A stretch of 64,000 nt of DNA from Alphaproteobacteria bacterium (GTDB lineage Bacteria > Pseudomonadota > Alphaproteobacteria > Oceanibaculales > Oceanibaculaceae), in contig JAHJHR010000017.1 in NCBI GenBank assembly GCA_018823745.1, positions 434,001 through 498,000 on the forward strand, given 5' to 3'. The notes beneath the pieces were generated by a model. That model was not told where the DNA came from, searched no databases, and saw nothing but the letters and a program-made list of their open reading frames with translations. The translations under genes were made by a program, and so were the position numbers. This document shows positions 43,457-53,057 of this stretch, piece by piece (position 1 is the first letter of the stretch; each line of letters begins with the position of its first letter).

Positions 43457-44470
43457 ATGAGCGCTGACGCCCCCTCCCCCGCCGAACCCTGTTCCTTCTA
43501 CCGCTACCGCCATTTGCTGGGCATTGAAGGGCTGCACCCGCCGGAGATCGCCGGGCTGCTGGACCTGTCGGACAGCTATGTCGAGCAAAGCCGGCAGTCG
43601 GAGAAGAAATCCGCCATCCTGCGCGGCCGCACGCTGATCAACCTGTTCTTCGAGAATTCGACCCGCACCCGCACCAGCTTCGAGCTGGCGGGCAAAAGGC
43701 TGGGTGGCGATGTCATCAACATGTCGGTCGACTCCTCCTCGGTGAAGAAGGGCGAGACGCTGATCGACACGGCGATGACGCTGAACGCCATGCATTGCGA
43801 TGTTCTGGTCATCCGCCACGGCGAATCCGGCGCGGTGAAGCTGCTGTCGGAGAAGGTGAACTGTGCCGTCATCAATGCCGGCGATGGCAGCCATGAGCAC
43901 CCGACCCAGGCGCTGCTCGACGCGCTGACCATCCGCCGCCGCAAGGGAAGGATCGACGGGCTGCAGGTCGCCATCTGCGGTGACGTCGCTCACAGCCGCG
44001 TGGCGCGCTCCAACATCTATCTGCTGACCGCCATGGGCGCGCGGGTTCGCGTCATCGCGCCGCCGACGCTGCTGCCCAATTCCATCGACCGGCTGGGTGT
44101 CGAGGTGTTCCACGACATGCGCGAGGGGCTGGAAGGCTGCGACATCGTCATGATGCTGCGCCTGCAGACCGAGCGGATGAAGAGCGCCTTTGTCCCCTCG
44201 CAGCGCGAATATTTCCACTTCTTCGGGCTGGATTACGAAAAGCTGGGCGCCGCCAAGCCGGACGCGCTGATCATGCATCCCGGCCCGATGAACCGGGGTG
44301 TGGAGATCGACACCGACGTGGCCGATGATATCGACCGCTCGCTGATTCACCAGCAGGTTGAGATGGGCGTGGCCGTGCGCATGGCCTGCCTGGACGTGCT
44401 GGCGCAGAATCATGCCGCCTTCCTGGCCAACAAGCCGAACAATCCGAAATCAGGGACCGGCCTGAAATGA
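43457..44470 (+). CDS. pyrB: Aspartate carbamoyltransferase catalytic subunit
   Basis: A 337-residue enzyme joining carbamoyl phosphate and aspartate in pyrimidine synthesis. Active-site motifs are [16 protein letters not shown] near residue 66, [11 protein letters not shown] near 144, and LRLQTERM near 233. No Shine-Dalgarno sequence is seen before the ATG and the promoter abuts it, so the message may be leaderless. It overlaps pyrC' by 4 bases (ATGA). No pyrI regulatory subunit is present. In this class PyrB often forms a dodecamer with a dihydroorotase-like partner. Confidence 0.96.
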   Translation: MSADAPSPAEPCSFYRYRHLLGIEGLHPPEIAGLLDLSDSYVEQSRQSEKKSAILRGRTLINLFFENSTRTRTSFELAGKRLGGDVINMSVDSSSVKKGETLIDTAMTLNAMHCDVLVIRHGESGAVKLLSEKVNCAVINAGDGSHEHPTQALLDALTIRRRKGRIDGLQVAICGDVAHSRVARSNIYLLTAMGARVRVIAPPTLLPNSIDRLGVEVFHDMREGLEGCDIVMMLRLQTERMKSAFVPSQREYFHFFGLDYEKLGAAKPDALIMHPGPMNRGVEIDTDVADDIDRSLIHQQVEMGVAVRMACLDVLAQNHAAFLANKPNNPKSGTGLK

Positions 44471-45750
44471 GCAAGCGCATCCTGCTGAAGAATGCCCGGC
44501 TGCTCGACCCGGCCACCCGCCTCGACCGGACCGGCGACCTGCTGGTCGTGGGCGAGACCATCGCCGATGTCGGCACGCTGGAGAATGCCAGCGCCGACAG
44601 CGTCATCGAGTGTGACGGCAAGGCGCTGATCCCCGGCCTGGTCGACATGCGGGTGCAGATCCGCGAGCCCGGCGAGGAGCACAAGGAAAACCTGACCAGC
44701 GCCGCCCATGCCGCTGCCGCTGGCGGCATCACCAGCATGGTCTGCCTGCCTAATACCCAGCCGGTGATCGACGACCAGTCACTGGTCGAGTTCATCGCCC
44801 GCGAGGCGCGCAAGATCGGTCTGGTGAAAATCTTCCCCTATGCCGCCGCGACGCGCGGCCTTCAGGGCAAGGAATTGACCGAGATGGGGCTGCTGACCGG
44901 CGTTGGCGCGGTCGGCTTCACCGATGGCGTGAAACCCATCGCCAGCGCCCAGGTCATGCGCCTGGCGCTGTCCTATGCCCGGACCTTCGACCAGCTGATT
45001 GTCCAGCATGCGGAAGAACCCAGCCTTACCAACGATGCCGGCATGAATGAATGCGAATGGGCGACCCGCCTGGGCCTGCCCGGCATTCCCGCCGCTGCCG
45101 AGACGATCATGGTGGATCGCGACCTGCGGCTGGTAGAGCTGACCGGCGGGCGGCTGCATTTCGCCCATGTCTCGACCGCCGATTCCATTGATGCCATCCG
45201 CAAGGCCAAGGCGCGCGGGCTGAACGTGACCTGCGATACCGCCCCGCCCTATTTCACGCTGAATGAGACGGCGGTCGGTGATTACCGCAGCTTCGCCAAG
45301 CTGTCGCCGCCCCTGCGCAGCGAGGCCGACCGGCTGGCGGTTCTGGATGGCATTGCCGATGGCACCATCGATGCAATTGCCAGCGATCACAGCCCGCATG
45401 ACCAGGATTCCAAGCGCCTGCCCTTCGCCCAGGCCGAATCCGGCGCGGTCGGGCTGGAAACCCTGCTGGCGCTGACCCTGGCGCCGGTGCATCAGAACAA
45501 GCTGGATTTGCTGGACGCGCTGGCCGCGTTGACCTGCAAGCCGGCCGATATCCTGCGCCTGAAACTGGGGCGGCTGGCGGCTGGCCATCCCGCCGATCTG
45601 GCGCTGATCGACATCGACCGGCCCTGGCGCATCGAGGCGTCCAAATTCAAATCGAAATCGAAGAACAGCCCGTTTGACACACTGCCGGTGCAGGGCCGCG
45701 CCTTGCGCAGCATCGTCAATGGCAAGACGATCTTCGAGCTGGAGTCCTGA
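44467..45750 (+). CDS. pyrC': Dihydroorotase-like protein, probably non-catalytic PyrC' (PyrX)
   Basis: A 427-residue member of the dihydroorotase family. The metal-binding HxH pair of active enzymes (DMHVHxREPG) reads [14 protein letters not shown] at about residue 60, so both His are lost. Other sites persist: [11 protein letters not shown] near 178, [10 protein letters not shown] near 233, and an Asp in AIASDHSPH near 301. The ATG overlaps the pyrB stop by 4 bases, as in other bacteria where an inactive partner is required to assemble PyrB. I expect a separate active pyrC elsewhere in the genome. It is annotated as pyrC in many genomes. Confidence 0.9.
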   Translation: MSKRILLKNARLLDPATRLDRTGDLLVVGETIADVGTLENASADSVIECDGKALIPGLVDMRVQIREPGEEHKENLTSAAHAAAAGGITSMVCLPNTQPVIDDQSLVEFIAREARKIGLVKIFPYAAATRGLQGKELTEMGLLTGVGAVGFTDGVKPIASAQVMRLALSYARTFDQLIVQHAEEPSLTNDAGMNECEWATRLGLPGIPAAAETIMVDRDLRLVELTGGRLHFAHVSTADSIDAIRKAKARGLNVTCDTAPPYFTLNETAVGDYRSFAKLSPPLRSEADRLAVLDGIADGTIDAIASDHSPHDQDSKRLPFAQAESGAVGLETLLALTLAPVHQNKLDLLDALAALTCKPADILRLKLGRLAAGHPADLALIDIDRPWRIEASKFKSKSKNSPFDTLPVQGRALRSIVNGKTIFELES

Positions 45751-45753
45751 GCC

Positions 45754-46395
45754 ATGGAGCCCTACGGCGATATATCCATGAACTGGCCGCTGCTGGCAGC
45801 CGCCCTGATGGGCTATCTGCTGGGGTCGATCCCGTTCGGGCTGATCCTGACCAGACTGGCCGGGCTGGGCGATATCCGCCAGATCGGGTCTGGCAATATC
45901 GGTGCGACCAACGTGCTGCGCACCGGCAGCAAGAAACTGGCCGCCGCGACCCTGTTCCTCGATGGTGCCAAGGCGGTGCTGGCGGTGCTGATCGCAGCTC
46001 CCTACGGGCCTGAGCTGGCGATCGTGGCGGGCGGCGGGGCGCTGCTCGGCCATTGCTTCCCGGTCTGGCTGAAATTCAACGGCGGCAAGGGCGTGGCCAC
46101 GGCGCTCGGCATCCTGCTGGCCATCGCCTGGCCGGTCGGGCTGATCACCTGCGCTCTCTGGCTCGCCATCGCCTTCGTGCTGCGCTATTCCTCTGTCGCC
46201 GCCCTGGCCGCTTTGGCCATCGCCCCGGTGCTCTGCCTGTGGCTGGCCGACAGCCAGCGTGCCTGGCTGGCAGTCTTTATCCTTCTGGTGGTGACCCTCC
46301 GGCACAAGGAGAACATCGGGCGTTTGCTGCGTGGCGAGGAGAGCAAAATTCGCCTCTCCAGCAAAGGCACTACCGCCGGCACGCCCGAGGCGTAG
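45754..46395 (+). CDS. plsY: Acyl-phosphate:glycerol-3-phosphate acyltransferase PlsY
   Basis: A 213-residue inner-membrane enzyme making lysophosphatidate from acyl phosphate. It has five to six hydrophobic segments and the three PlsY motifs: GSIPFGLILTRL near residue 27, GSGNIGATNVLRTGSKK near 47, and FNGGKGVATALG near 109. The start may be ATG 45754 or ATG 45778 (MNWPLLAAALMG); the latter matches the family length better. It follows the dihydroorotase-like gene after 3 bases. Confidence 0.94.
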   Translation: MEPYGDISMNWPLLAAALMGYLLGSIPFGLILTRLAGLGDIRQIGSGNIGATNVLRTGSKKLAAATLFLDGAKAVLAVLIAAPYGPELAIVAGGGALLGHCFPVWLKFNGGKGVATALGILLAIAWPVGLITCALWLAIAFVLRYSSVAALAALAIAPVLCLWLADSQRAWLAVFILLVVTLRHKENIGRLLRGEESKIRLSSKGTTAGTPEA

Positions 46396-46481
46396 GACCA
46401 GGGCCTACCTCCAAGCCTTTGAATACACTGCATATCGCATCTGGCACTACGTCGGGCATGACCGAGAAACCGCAAGTCAGG

Positions 46482-46496
46482 TTTCAGTAACTGAAA
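46482..46496. promoter_or_regulatory. Perfect 15-base palindrome upstream of dprA
   Basis: TTTCAGTAACTGAAA has 7-base arms around a central A. It lies in a 224-base intergenic stretch between plsY and dprA that is clearly AT-richer than its surroundings. It is a candidate operator, because no T-tract follows and termination is unlikely. The binding protein is unknown. Confidence 0.5.
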
Positions 46497-46619
46497 TTGC
46501 AGTTTCGCCGAACAGGTCGTTTGCGAGTCGAAACAAACCCCAAGCAAAGTCGTATTCCAAAACGCCTGCACAACCATAGGTCTTGACGGCGACCCGCCTG
46601 CTCGCGGATCGTTCAGGGC

Positions 46620-47774
46620 ATGAGTGACGCCGGATACCGCCGCCGACTGACCGACCCGGAGAGGCTGGATTGGCTGCGGCTGATCCGCACGGAGAATGTC
46701 GGCCCGGTCACCTTCCGTCAGCTGCTCGGCCGCTATGGCAGCGTCGGTCGGGCGCTGGAGGCGCTGCCCGAACTGGCGCACCAGGGCGGCAGGGCGAAGC
46801 CGCTGGCGCTCTATCCGAAAGCGGCGGCGGAACGCGAGATGGCCGCCCTCGCCCGGCTTGACGCAAGGCTGGTGACGCTGGCCGACCCGGAATATCCCAA
46901 GGCGCTGGCCAGTGTCAGCGATGCGCCGCCGGTATTCAGCCTGCGCGGCCATGCCCATCTGCTGGAACGGCCGGCCATCGCCATTGTCGGCGCCCGCAAC
47001 GCCTCTGCAAATGGCCGCACGCTGGCGCAGAAGATGGCGCGCGACCTCGCCGGGGCCGGCTATCTCGTGGTGTCCGGTCTGGCCCGAGGCATCGATGCCG
47101 CCGCCCATGCCGGCGCATTGGCTGGCGGCGGAAGCCCCGGGGGCACAGCCGCCGTGATCGCCGGCGGCATCGACATCATCTACCCGGAGGAGAATACCCA
47201 GCTCTATGAGGATGTCTGGCAGCAGGGTGTGCTGATTGCCGAATCGCCGCCGGGCACCCAGCCGACCGCCCGTCACTTCCCGCGCCGCAACCGGATCATT
47301 TCCGGCCTGTCGCTCGGCGTCGTCGTCGTCGAGGCGGCGGAGCGTTCCGGCTCGCTGATCACGGCGCGCTTCGCTGGCGAGCAGGGCCGCGAGGTGATGG
47401 CGGTGCCGGGCTCCCCGCTCGACCCGCGCTGCCGGGGCGCCAACCAGTTGATCCGCACCGGCGCCACGCTGGTCGAATCCGCCGAGGATATTATCGAAGC
47501 GATCACCCCGATGCTGCGAAATCCTCTGGCGGAAACCCCGCCCGATCTGTTCGATACGCCCCCCAGCCGTGAGCCGGCACCCGATATGCTGGCCAAAGCC
47601 CGCCGGGAACTGCTTGATTTATTAGGGCCTTCCCCTGTCGCTGTTGACGAACTGATCCGCCAATGCCAATTGTCAGCGTCGATTGTCCTGACGGTATTGC
47701 TGGAGATCGACCTCGCGGGACGGCTGGAACGCCATCCCGGCGGCAAGGTTTCGCTGAGATTTCTCGGCGACTGA
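46620..47774 (+). CDS. dprA: DNA-processing protein DprA
   Basis: A 384-residue single-stranded-DNA-binding RecA loader, used in natural transformation and widely conserved. An N-terminal SAM-like region (LRLIRTENVGPVTFRQLLGRYG, split) leads to the Rossmann core: IAIVGARNASANG near residue 120, VSGLARGIDAAAHAGALAGGG near 151, GGIDIIYPEEN near 182 and FPRRNRIISGLS near 219. A winged-helix C-terminal domain (about 315-384) is present. Full length. It opens after a 224-base gap and precedes topA by 74 bases. Confidence 0.95.
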   Translation: MSDAGYRRRLTDPERLDWLRLIRTENVGPVTFRQLLGRYGSVGRALEALPELAHQGGRAKPLALYPKAAAEREMAALARLDARLVTLADPEYPKALASVSDAPPVFSLRGHAHLLERPAIAIVGARNASANGRTLAQKMARDLAGAGYLVVSGLARGIDAAAHAGALAGGGSPGGTAAVIAGGIDIIYPEENTQLYEDVWQQGVLIAESPPGTQPTARHFPRRNRIISGLSLGVVVVEAAERSGSLITARFAGEQGREVMAVPGSPLDPRCRGANQLIRTGATLVESAEDIIEAITPMLRNPLAETPPDLFDTPPSREPAPDMLAKARRELLDLLGPSPVAVDELIRQCQLSASIVLTVLLEIDLAGRLERHPGGKVSLRFLGD

Positions 47775-47848
47775 TCGAGGTCGCACCCCACCGCATATGC
47801 CGAGAGCATTGTGCATCCCGAAACCACGAAAGGTAACGTGGCCAGCCC

Positions 47849-50566
47849 ATGAATGTCGTCATCGTCGAATCGCCGTCAAAGGCAAAGACGATCAATAAAT
47901 ATCTGGGCGACGACTTCAAGGTCGTGGCGAGCTTCGGTCATATCCGCGATCTGCCGCCGAAAGACGGCTCGGTCGATCCCGAGCAGGATTTCGCGATGAT
48001 CTGGGAGGTCGATGGCCGCTCGGAGAAGCACGTCAAGGACATCCTGAAGGAAATGAAGGGCGCCAAGCGCCTGTTCCTGGCGACCGATCCGGATCGCGAG
48101 GGCGAGGCGATCTCCTGGCATGTGAAGGAAGTGCTGGAGCAGCGCAAGGCGCTGAAGGATATCGACGTCAAACGCGTCACCTTCAACGAGATCACCAAGA
48201 CCGCCGTGCTTGATGCGATGGCCAATCCGCGCGAATTGAACCGCGAGATGGTCGACGCCTATCTGGCCCGCCGGGCGCTGGATTATCTGGTCGGCTTCAC
48301 CCTGTCGCCGGTTCTGTGGCGCAAGCTGCCGGGTTCCAAATCGGCCGGGCGCGTGCAATCCGTCGCCCTGCGGCTGGTCTGCGAGCGCGAGGCCGAGATA
48401 GAGGTTTTCCGGCCCCAGGAATACTGGTCGGTCGCCGCCGAGATGACGACCAAGGCGGGTGACAAGTTTACCGCCAACCTGACCCAGCTGGACGGCAAGA
48501 AGCTGGGCAAGATGGATCTGAAGGACCAGGCCGCCGCCGAGAGCGCCGTCGCCGCCATCAAGGCCGGCCACGGGCAGTATGCGGTTGCCGAGGTCGAGAA
48601 GAAGACGGTCAAGCGCCACCCGCAGCCACCCTTCACCACCTCAACCCTGCAGCAGGAGGCGTCGCGCAAGCTGGGCTTCTCCGCCAGCCGCACCATGCAG
48701 GTCGCCCAGCGTCTGTATGAAGGTGTCGATGTCGGCGGCGAGACGCAGGGCCTGATCACCTATATGCGGACCGACGGCGTGCAGATCAGCCGCGAGGCGG
48801 TGGGTGCTGCGCGCGGCCTGATCGGCCGCGACTATGGCGATAAATACGTCCCCGACGTGCCGCGCGCCTATACGACCAAGGCAAAGAACGCCCAGGAAGC
48901 GCATGAAGCCGTGCGCCCGACGGATATGTTCCGCCGGCCAAAGGATGTCGCGCGCACCCTCGAACCCGACCAGCTGAAACTGTACGAGCTAATCTGGAAG
49001 CGCACCGTCGCCAGCCAGATGGAAAGCGCGCTGCTGGACCAGACGGCGGCTGACATCACGACGCCCGACCGCAAGGTCACGCTGCGCGCCACCGGCTCCA
49101 TCATCGCCTTTGACGGCTTCCTGACGCTGTATCAGGAAAGCCGCGACGAACCGGCCGAGGATGATGAAAGCCGCCTGCTGCCGCCGATGGCCAAGGGCGA
49201 TGCAATGGGTCTCGGCACCGTCACGCCGGACCAGCATTTCACCCAGCCGCCGCCGCGCTATTCCGAAGCCAGCCTGGTGAAGAAGATGGAGGAGCTGGGC
49301 ATCGGCCGGCCCTCCACCTATGCCAGCATCCTGCAGGTGCTGCAGGACCGCAGCTATGTCCGGCTGGAGAAGCGGCGCTTCCTGCCGGAGGATCGCGGCC
49401 GGCTGGTCACCGCCTTCCTGTCGAATTTCTTCGAGCGCTATGTCCAGTACAACTTCACCGCCGAGCTGGAAAACCAGCTGGACGAGGTGTCGGGCGGGCA
49501 AATTGATTACAAGCAGGTGCTGCGCGATTTCTGGCAGCATTTCCGGGGCGCCATCGACGATACCAAGGACCTCACCATCACCCAGGTCCTCGACACGCTG
49601 GACCAGGAGCTGGGGCGGCATTTCTTCCCCGATGCCGGTGACGGCATCGATCCGCGCCTCTGCCCGTCCTGCGGCAACGGCCGGCTGGGACTGAAGCTGG
49701 GCCGCAATGGCGGCTTCATCGGCTGTTCCAATTATCCGGAATGCCGCTACACCCGCGCTTTGGCCGTACCGGGCGACAGCGACAGCGCCGAAGGCGGCCT
49801 GCCCGATGGCGGCACGAAGGAGCTGGGCAAGGACCCCGGCACCGATCTGTCGGTCTCCCTGCGCAAGGGGCCCTATGGCTTCTACATCCAGCTGGGCGAG
49901 GCGGTGAGCAAGGAAGAGAAGCCGAAACGCGTCTCCCTGCCGCCGGGGGTGACGCCGGCCGGCATCGACCTCGACGGCGCGCTGGCGCTGCTGTCGCTGC
50001 CGCGCAGCATCGGCAATGACCCGGAATCCGGCGAGGCGATCACCGCCGGCATCGGCCGCTTCGGCCCCTATGTGAAGCGCGCCAGCACCTATATGAACAT
50101 CCCCAAGGACGAGGATGTCATGACCATCGGCATGAACCGCGCGATGGATTTGCTGGCCAGCAAGAAGGGCAGCGCCGCGAAGGCGGTGGGCGCGCATCCG
50201 AAATCCGGCAAGCCGATCACCCTGCACAAGGGACGGTTCGGCCCCTATGTCCAGCATGATGGCGTACGCGCCAATCTGAAGAAGGACATGGATGCCGACT
50301 CGGTCAGCATTGAGCAGGCAGTCGAATTGCTGGACGCCAAGGGTCCGGCCAAGGGCGCCAAGGGCAAGAAGCCAGCCGCCAAGAAAGCACCGGCGAAGAA
50401 AGCCGCCGCCAATGGCGAGGAAAAGACGGCTGTAGCGAAGAAGCCCGCCGCCAAGAAACCTGCGGCGAAAAAGGCCCCGGCGAAAAAGGCCCCGGCGAAA
50501 AAGCCGGCGGCCAAGAAGGCCGCTAAGCCTGACGATTCATCGGACGTTCCCTGGAAGGCCGACTAG
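47849..50566 (+). CDS. topA: DNA topoisomerase I
   Basis: A 905-residue type IA topoisomerase that relaxes negative supercoils. The Toprim domain starts MNVVIVESPSKAKTI and has ATDPDREGEAISWH near residue 90. The catalytic Tyr is in GLITYMRTDGVQ near residue 305. One four-cysteine zinc motif is visible (CPSCGNGRLG and CSNYPECRY, about 608-635). Three GPY-type C-terminal repeats follow (KGPYGFYI, RFGPYVKRA, RFGPYVQHD). The last 75 or so residues are a histone-H1-like Lys/Ala/Pro tail of AKK repeats. The stop is directly followed by the rnr GTG. Confidence 0.97.
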   Translation: MNVVIVESPSKAKTINKYLGDDFKVVASFGHIRDLPPKDGSVDPEQDFAMIWEVDGRSEKHVKDILKEMKGAKRLFLATDPDREGEAISWHVKEVLEQRKALKDIDVKRVTFNEITKTAVLDAMANPRELNREMVDAYLARRALDYLVGFTLSPVLWRKLPGSKSAGRVQSVALRLVCEREAEIEVFRPQEYWSVAAEMTTKAGDKFTANLTQLDGKKLGKMDLKDQAAAESAVAAIKAGHGQYAVAEVEKKTVKRHPQPPFTTSTLQQEASRKLGFSASRTMQVAQRLYEGVDVGGETQGLITYMRTDGVQISREAVGAARGLIGRDYGDKYVPDVPRAYTTKAKNAQEAHEAVRPTDMFRRPKDVARTLEPDQLKLYELIWKRTVASQMESALLDQTAADITTPDRKVTLRATGSIIAFDGFLTLYQESRDEPAEDDESRLLPPMAKGDAMGLGTVTPDQHFTQPPPRYSEASLVKKMEELGIGRPSTYASILQVLQDRSYVRLEKRRFLPEDRGRLVTAFLSNFFERYVQYNFTAELENQLDEVSGGQIDYKQVLRDFWQHFRGAIDDTKDLTITQVLDTLDQELGRHFFPDAGDGIDPRLCPSCGNGRLGLKLGRNGGFIGCSNYPECRYTRALAVPGDSDSAEGGLPDGGTKELGKDPGTDLSVSLRKGPYGFYIQLGEAVSKEEKPKRVSLPPGVTPAGIDLDGALALLSLPRSIGNDPESGEAITAGIGRFGPYVKRASTYMNIPKDEDVMTIGMNRAMDLLASKKGSAAKAVGAHPKSGKPITLHKGRFGPYVQHDGVRANLKKDMDADSVSIEQAVELLDAKGPAKGAKGKKPAAKKAPAKKAAANGEEKTAVAKKPAAKKPAAKKAPAKKAPAKKPAAKKAAKPDDSSDVPWKAD

Positions 50567-52864
50567 GTGCCAAAGAAAATCCCCGCTGCCTTTCCGACGC
50601 GCGAGCAGATCGCGGAATTCATCCGCGAGAGCACCGTCCCGGTCGGCAAGCGGGAGGTGGCCCGCGCCTTCCACATCACCGGCGATGACCGGATGCTGCT
50701 GAAGAAAATCCTGAAGGAGCTGGAGGCCGAAGGCAGCATCGACCGCGGCCGCAAGCGCAAGCTGGCGACGCCCGGCGCGCTGCCGGAAATCACCGTGGTC
50801 GAGGTGGTGGAGATCAATTCGGACGGCGAACCCATCGGCATTCCCAGCATCTGGAAGGATGACGCCCGGCCGCCGCGCATCCTGCTGGCCCCGGACCGTC
50901 CGGGCAGCCCGTCGATCACCACCGGCGAACGGGTGCTGGCGAAGCTGCGCCGCATCTCCGCCGATCTGTATGAAGGCCGCGTCATCCGCAAGCTGGGCGG
51001 CCCGGCCAACAGGGTGCTCGGCGTCTATGATCTGGGCGGCGAAGGCGGCGTGCTGCGCCCGACCGACCGCAAGCACCGGCAGGAATACCGCATCGACAAG
51101 CGCGATTCCGCCGGCGCCCAGCCGGGCGATCTGGTGGTGGCGGAGATCATCCGCGCGCCGCGCCTCGGCGTGCAGAGCGCCAAGGTGATCGAGGTGCTGG
51201 GATCGACCGGCAATCCGCGCTCGATCAGCCTGATTGCGATCCACACCAACGATATCCCGACCGAATTCCCGGAAGCGGCCCTGGCGCTGGCCGCCAAGGC
51301 GAAGCCGGTAGCCCTGGGCAAGCGCACGGATCTGCGCGGCATTCCGCTGGTCACCATCGACGGGGCCGATGCCCGCGACTTCGACGATGCGGTCTTCGCC
51401 GAGCCCGACCCCGACCCGAAGAATCCCGGCGGCTGGCATCTGATGGTCGCCATCGCCGATGTCGCGCATTACGTCCGCACCGGCGATGCGCTGGACAAGA
51501 GCGCCTATGAGCGCGGCAATTCGGTCTATTTCCCCGACCGTGTCGTGCCGATGCTGCCGGAAGCCCTGTCGAACGAGCTGTGCTCGCTGCGCCCGCATGA
51601 GGATCGCGCCTGCATGGCCGTGCACATGTGGGTCGACGCCCATGGCAAGAAGCTGAACCACAAATTCGTGCGCGGCCTCATGCGCTCCACGGCGCGGCTG
51701 ACCTATGAGCAGGCCCAGGCGGCCATTGACGGGCACACCGACGAGACCACCGAACCGCTGGTCGAGAACGTCATCCGCCCGCTCTTCACCGCCTACAAGG
51801 CGCTGGACCAGGCCCGCCGCTCGCGCGGCACGCTGGAACTGGACCTTGCCGAGCGCCAGGTGGTGCTGGGGGCGGACGGCACCGTCGCCTCGATCCGCAC
51901 CCGCGACCGCTTCGACAGCCACAAGCTGATCGAGGAATTCATGATCCTGGCCAATGTCTGCGCCGCCGAGACCATCGAGAGCCTGCGCCTGCCCTGCATG
52001 TACCGTGTCCATGACGAGCCGGATTCGGAAAAGCTGGAAGGCCTGCGCGAGGTGCTGCACGGCATCGAGCTGAATTTGGCCAAGGGCCAGGTCATGACAC
52101 CGAAGCATTTCAACCAGATTCTCGCCAAGGTGAGGGGCGGACCGAACGAGCAGATGGTGAACCAGCTCGTCCTGCGCTCCCAGGCCCAGGCAGTCTACAG
52201 CCCGGAGAATCTGGGACATTTCGGCCTGGCCCTGCAGCGCTATGCGCATTTCACCTCGCCGATCCGGCGCTATTCCGACCTGCTGGTGCACCGCGCCCTG
52301 ATCCGGGGCCTGAAACTCGGCACCGGGGCGCTGCTGGACGAGGAACTGCCGCGCTTCGTGGAGATGGGCGAGCATATCTCGATCACCGAACGCCGCGCCG
52401 CCCATGCCGAGCGCGACGCCATCGACCGCTTCGTCACCGCCTTCATGGCCGACCGGGTGGGCGCGGTTTTTCCGGGCCGGATCAACGGCGTCACCCGCTT
52501 CGGCCTGTTCATCACGCTGGACGAGACCGGTGCCGATGGCTTCGTGCCGATCCGCACCCTGCCGAATGATTATTACGACCATGATGCGGTCCGCCACCAG
52601 TTGGTCGGCCGGTCGCGCGGCCTGACGCTGACCATGGGCGACCGCGTCGAGGTGCGGCTGGCGGAAGCCGACCAGGTCACCGGCGGGCTGCTGTTCGAGT
52701 TGATGGAGGGCGGCACCCAGGGCGAAGTGCTGTCGGGGCGCTCAGCGCAGCGCAAGATGGGGTTCAGGCAGGGTCCGGGACAGAGTCCGGGAAAATCGCG
52801 CCGCCCGGCTTTGCCGACCTCTCACCGCAAGGGCGGGAAAAAGCCGGCGAAAAAGGGCCGCTAG
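50567..52864 (+). CDS. rnr: Ribonuclease R
   Basis: A 765-residue RNase II/R-family 3'-5' exoribonuclease. It has an N-terminal winged-helix-like region (FPTREQIAEFIREST), cold-shock OB domains, and an RNB catalytic domain with the acidic cluster DGADARDFDDAVFAE near residue 264. A C-terminal S1 domain (about 635-715; GAVFPGRINGVTRFGLFIT) and a basic tail (SHRKGGKKPAKKGR) follow. The start is GTG 50567, immediately after the topA stop, so translation is probably coupled. The end of the protein is clearly basic, as in other RNase R enzymes. Confidence 0.95.
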   Translation: MPKKIPAAFPTREQIAEFIRESTVPVGKREVARAFHITGDDRMLLKKILKELEAEGSIDRGRKRKLATPGALPEITVVEVVEINSDGEPIGIPSIWKDDARPPRILLAPDRPGSPSITTGERVLAKLRRISADLYEGRVIRKLGGPANRVLGVYDLGGEGGVLRPTDRKHRQEYRIDKRDSAGAQPGDLVVAEIIRAPRLGVQSAKVIEVLGSTGNPRSISLIAIHTNDIPTEFPEAALALAAKAKPVALGKRTDLRGIPLVTIDGADARDFDDAVFAEPDPDPKNPGGWHLMVAIADVAHYVRTGDALDKSAYERGNSVYFPDRVVPMLPEALSNELCSLRPHEDRACMAVHMWVDAHGKKLNHKFVRGLMRSTARLTYEQAQAAIDGHTDETTEPLVENVIRPLFTAYKALDQARRSRGTLELDLAERQVVLGADGTVASIRTRDRFDSHKLIEEFMILANVCAAETIESLRLPCMYRVHDEPDSEKLEGLREVLHGIELNLAKGQVMTPKHFNQILAKVRGGPNEQMVNQLVLRSQAQAVYSPENLGHFGLALQRYAHFTSPIRRYSDLLVHRALIRGLKLGTGALLDEELPRFVEMGEHISITERRAAHAERDAIDRFVTAFMADRVGAVFPGRINGVTRFGLFITLDETGADGFVPIRTLPNDYYDHDAVRHQLVGRSRGLTLTMGDRVEVRLAEADQVTGGLLFELMEGGTQGEVLSGRSAQRKMGFRQGPGQSPGKSRRPALPTSHRKGGKKPAKKGR

Positions 52865-53057
52865 GACGAGTTAGCCGGAATCCTCTGGCCTTCCGTAGTG
52901 GTTTGCGCGAACAATAGTACGCTCATCGGCGACGCAGCCGGATAGGCCCTTCACGGGTGGCGCTGCGAAAGTTTCGGTGTCTTCTGACGACGTAACGGAC
53001 TGGCACGGCAATACAATGTCGGAACTTGGGTCGGAACCTGGCAACTCGGAAAATCGG

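Noticed and set aside
50537-52597. A 686-codon minus-strand open frame antisense to rnr
   Set aside because: RNase R on the plus strand has all catalytic motifs; the antisense frame has no recognisable domain and biased composition.
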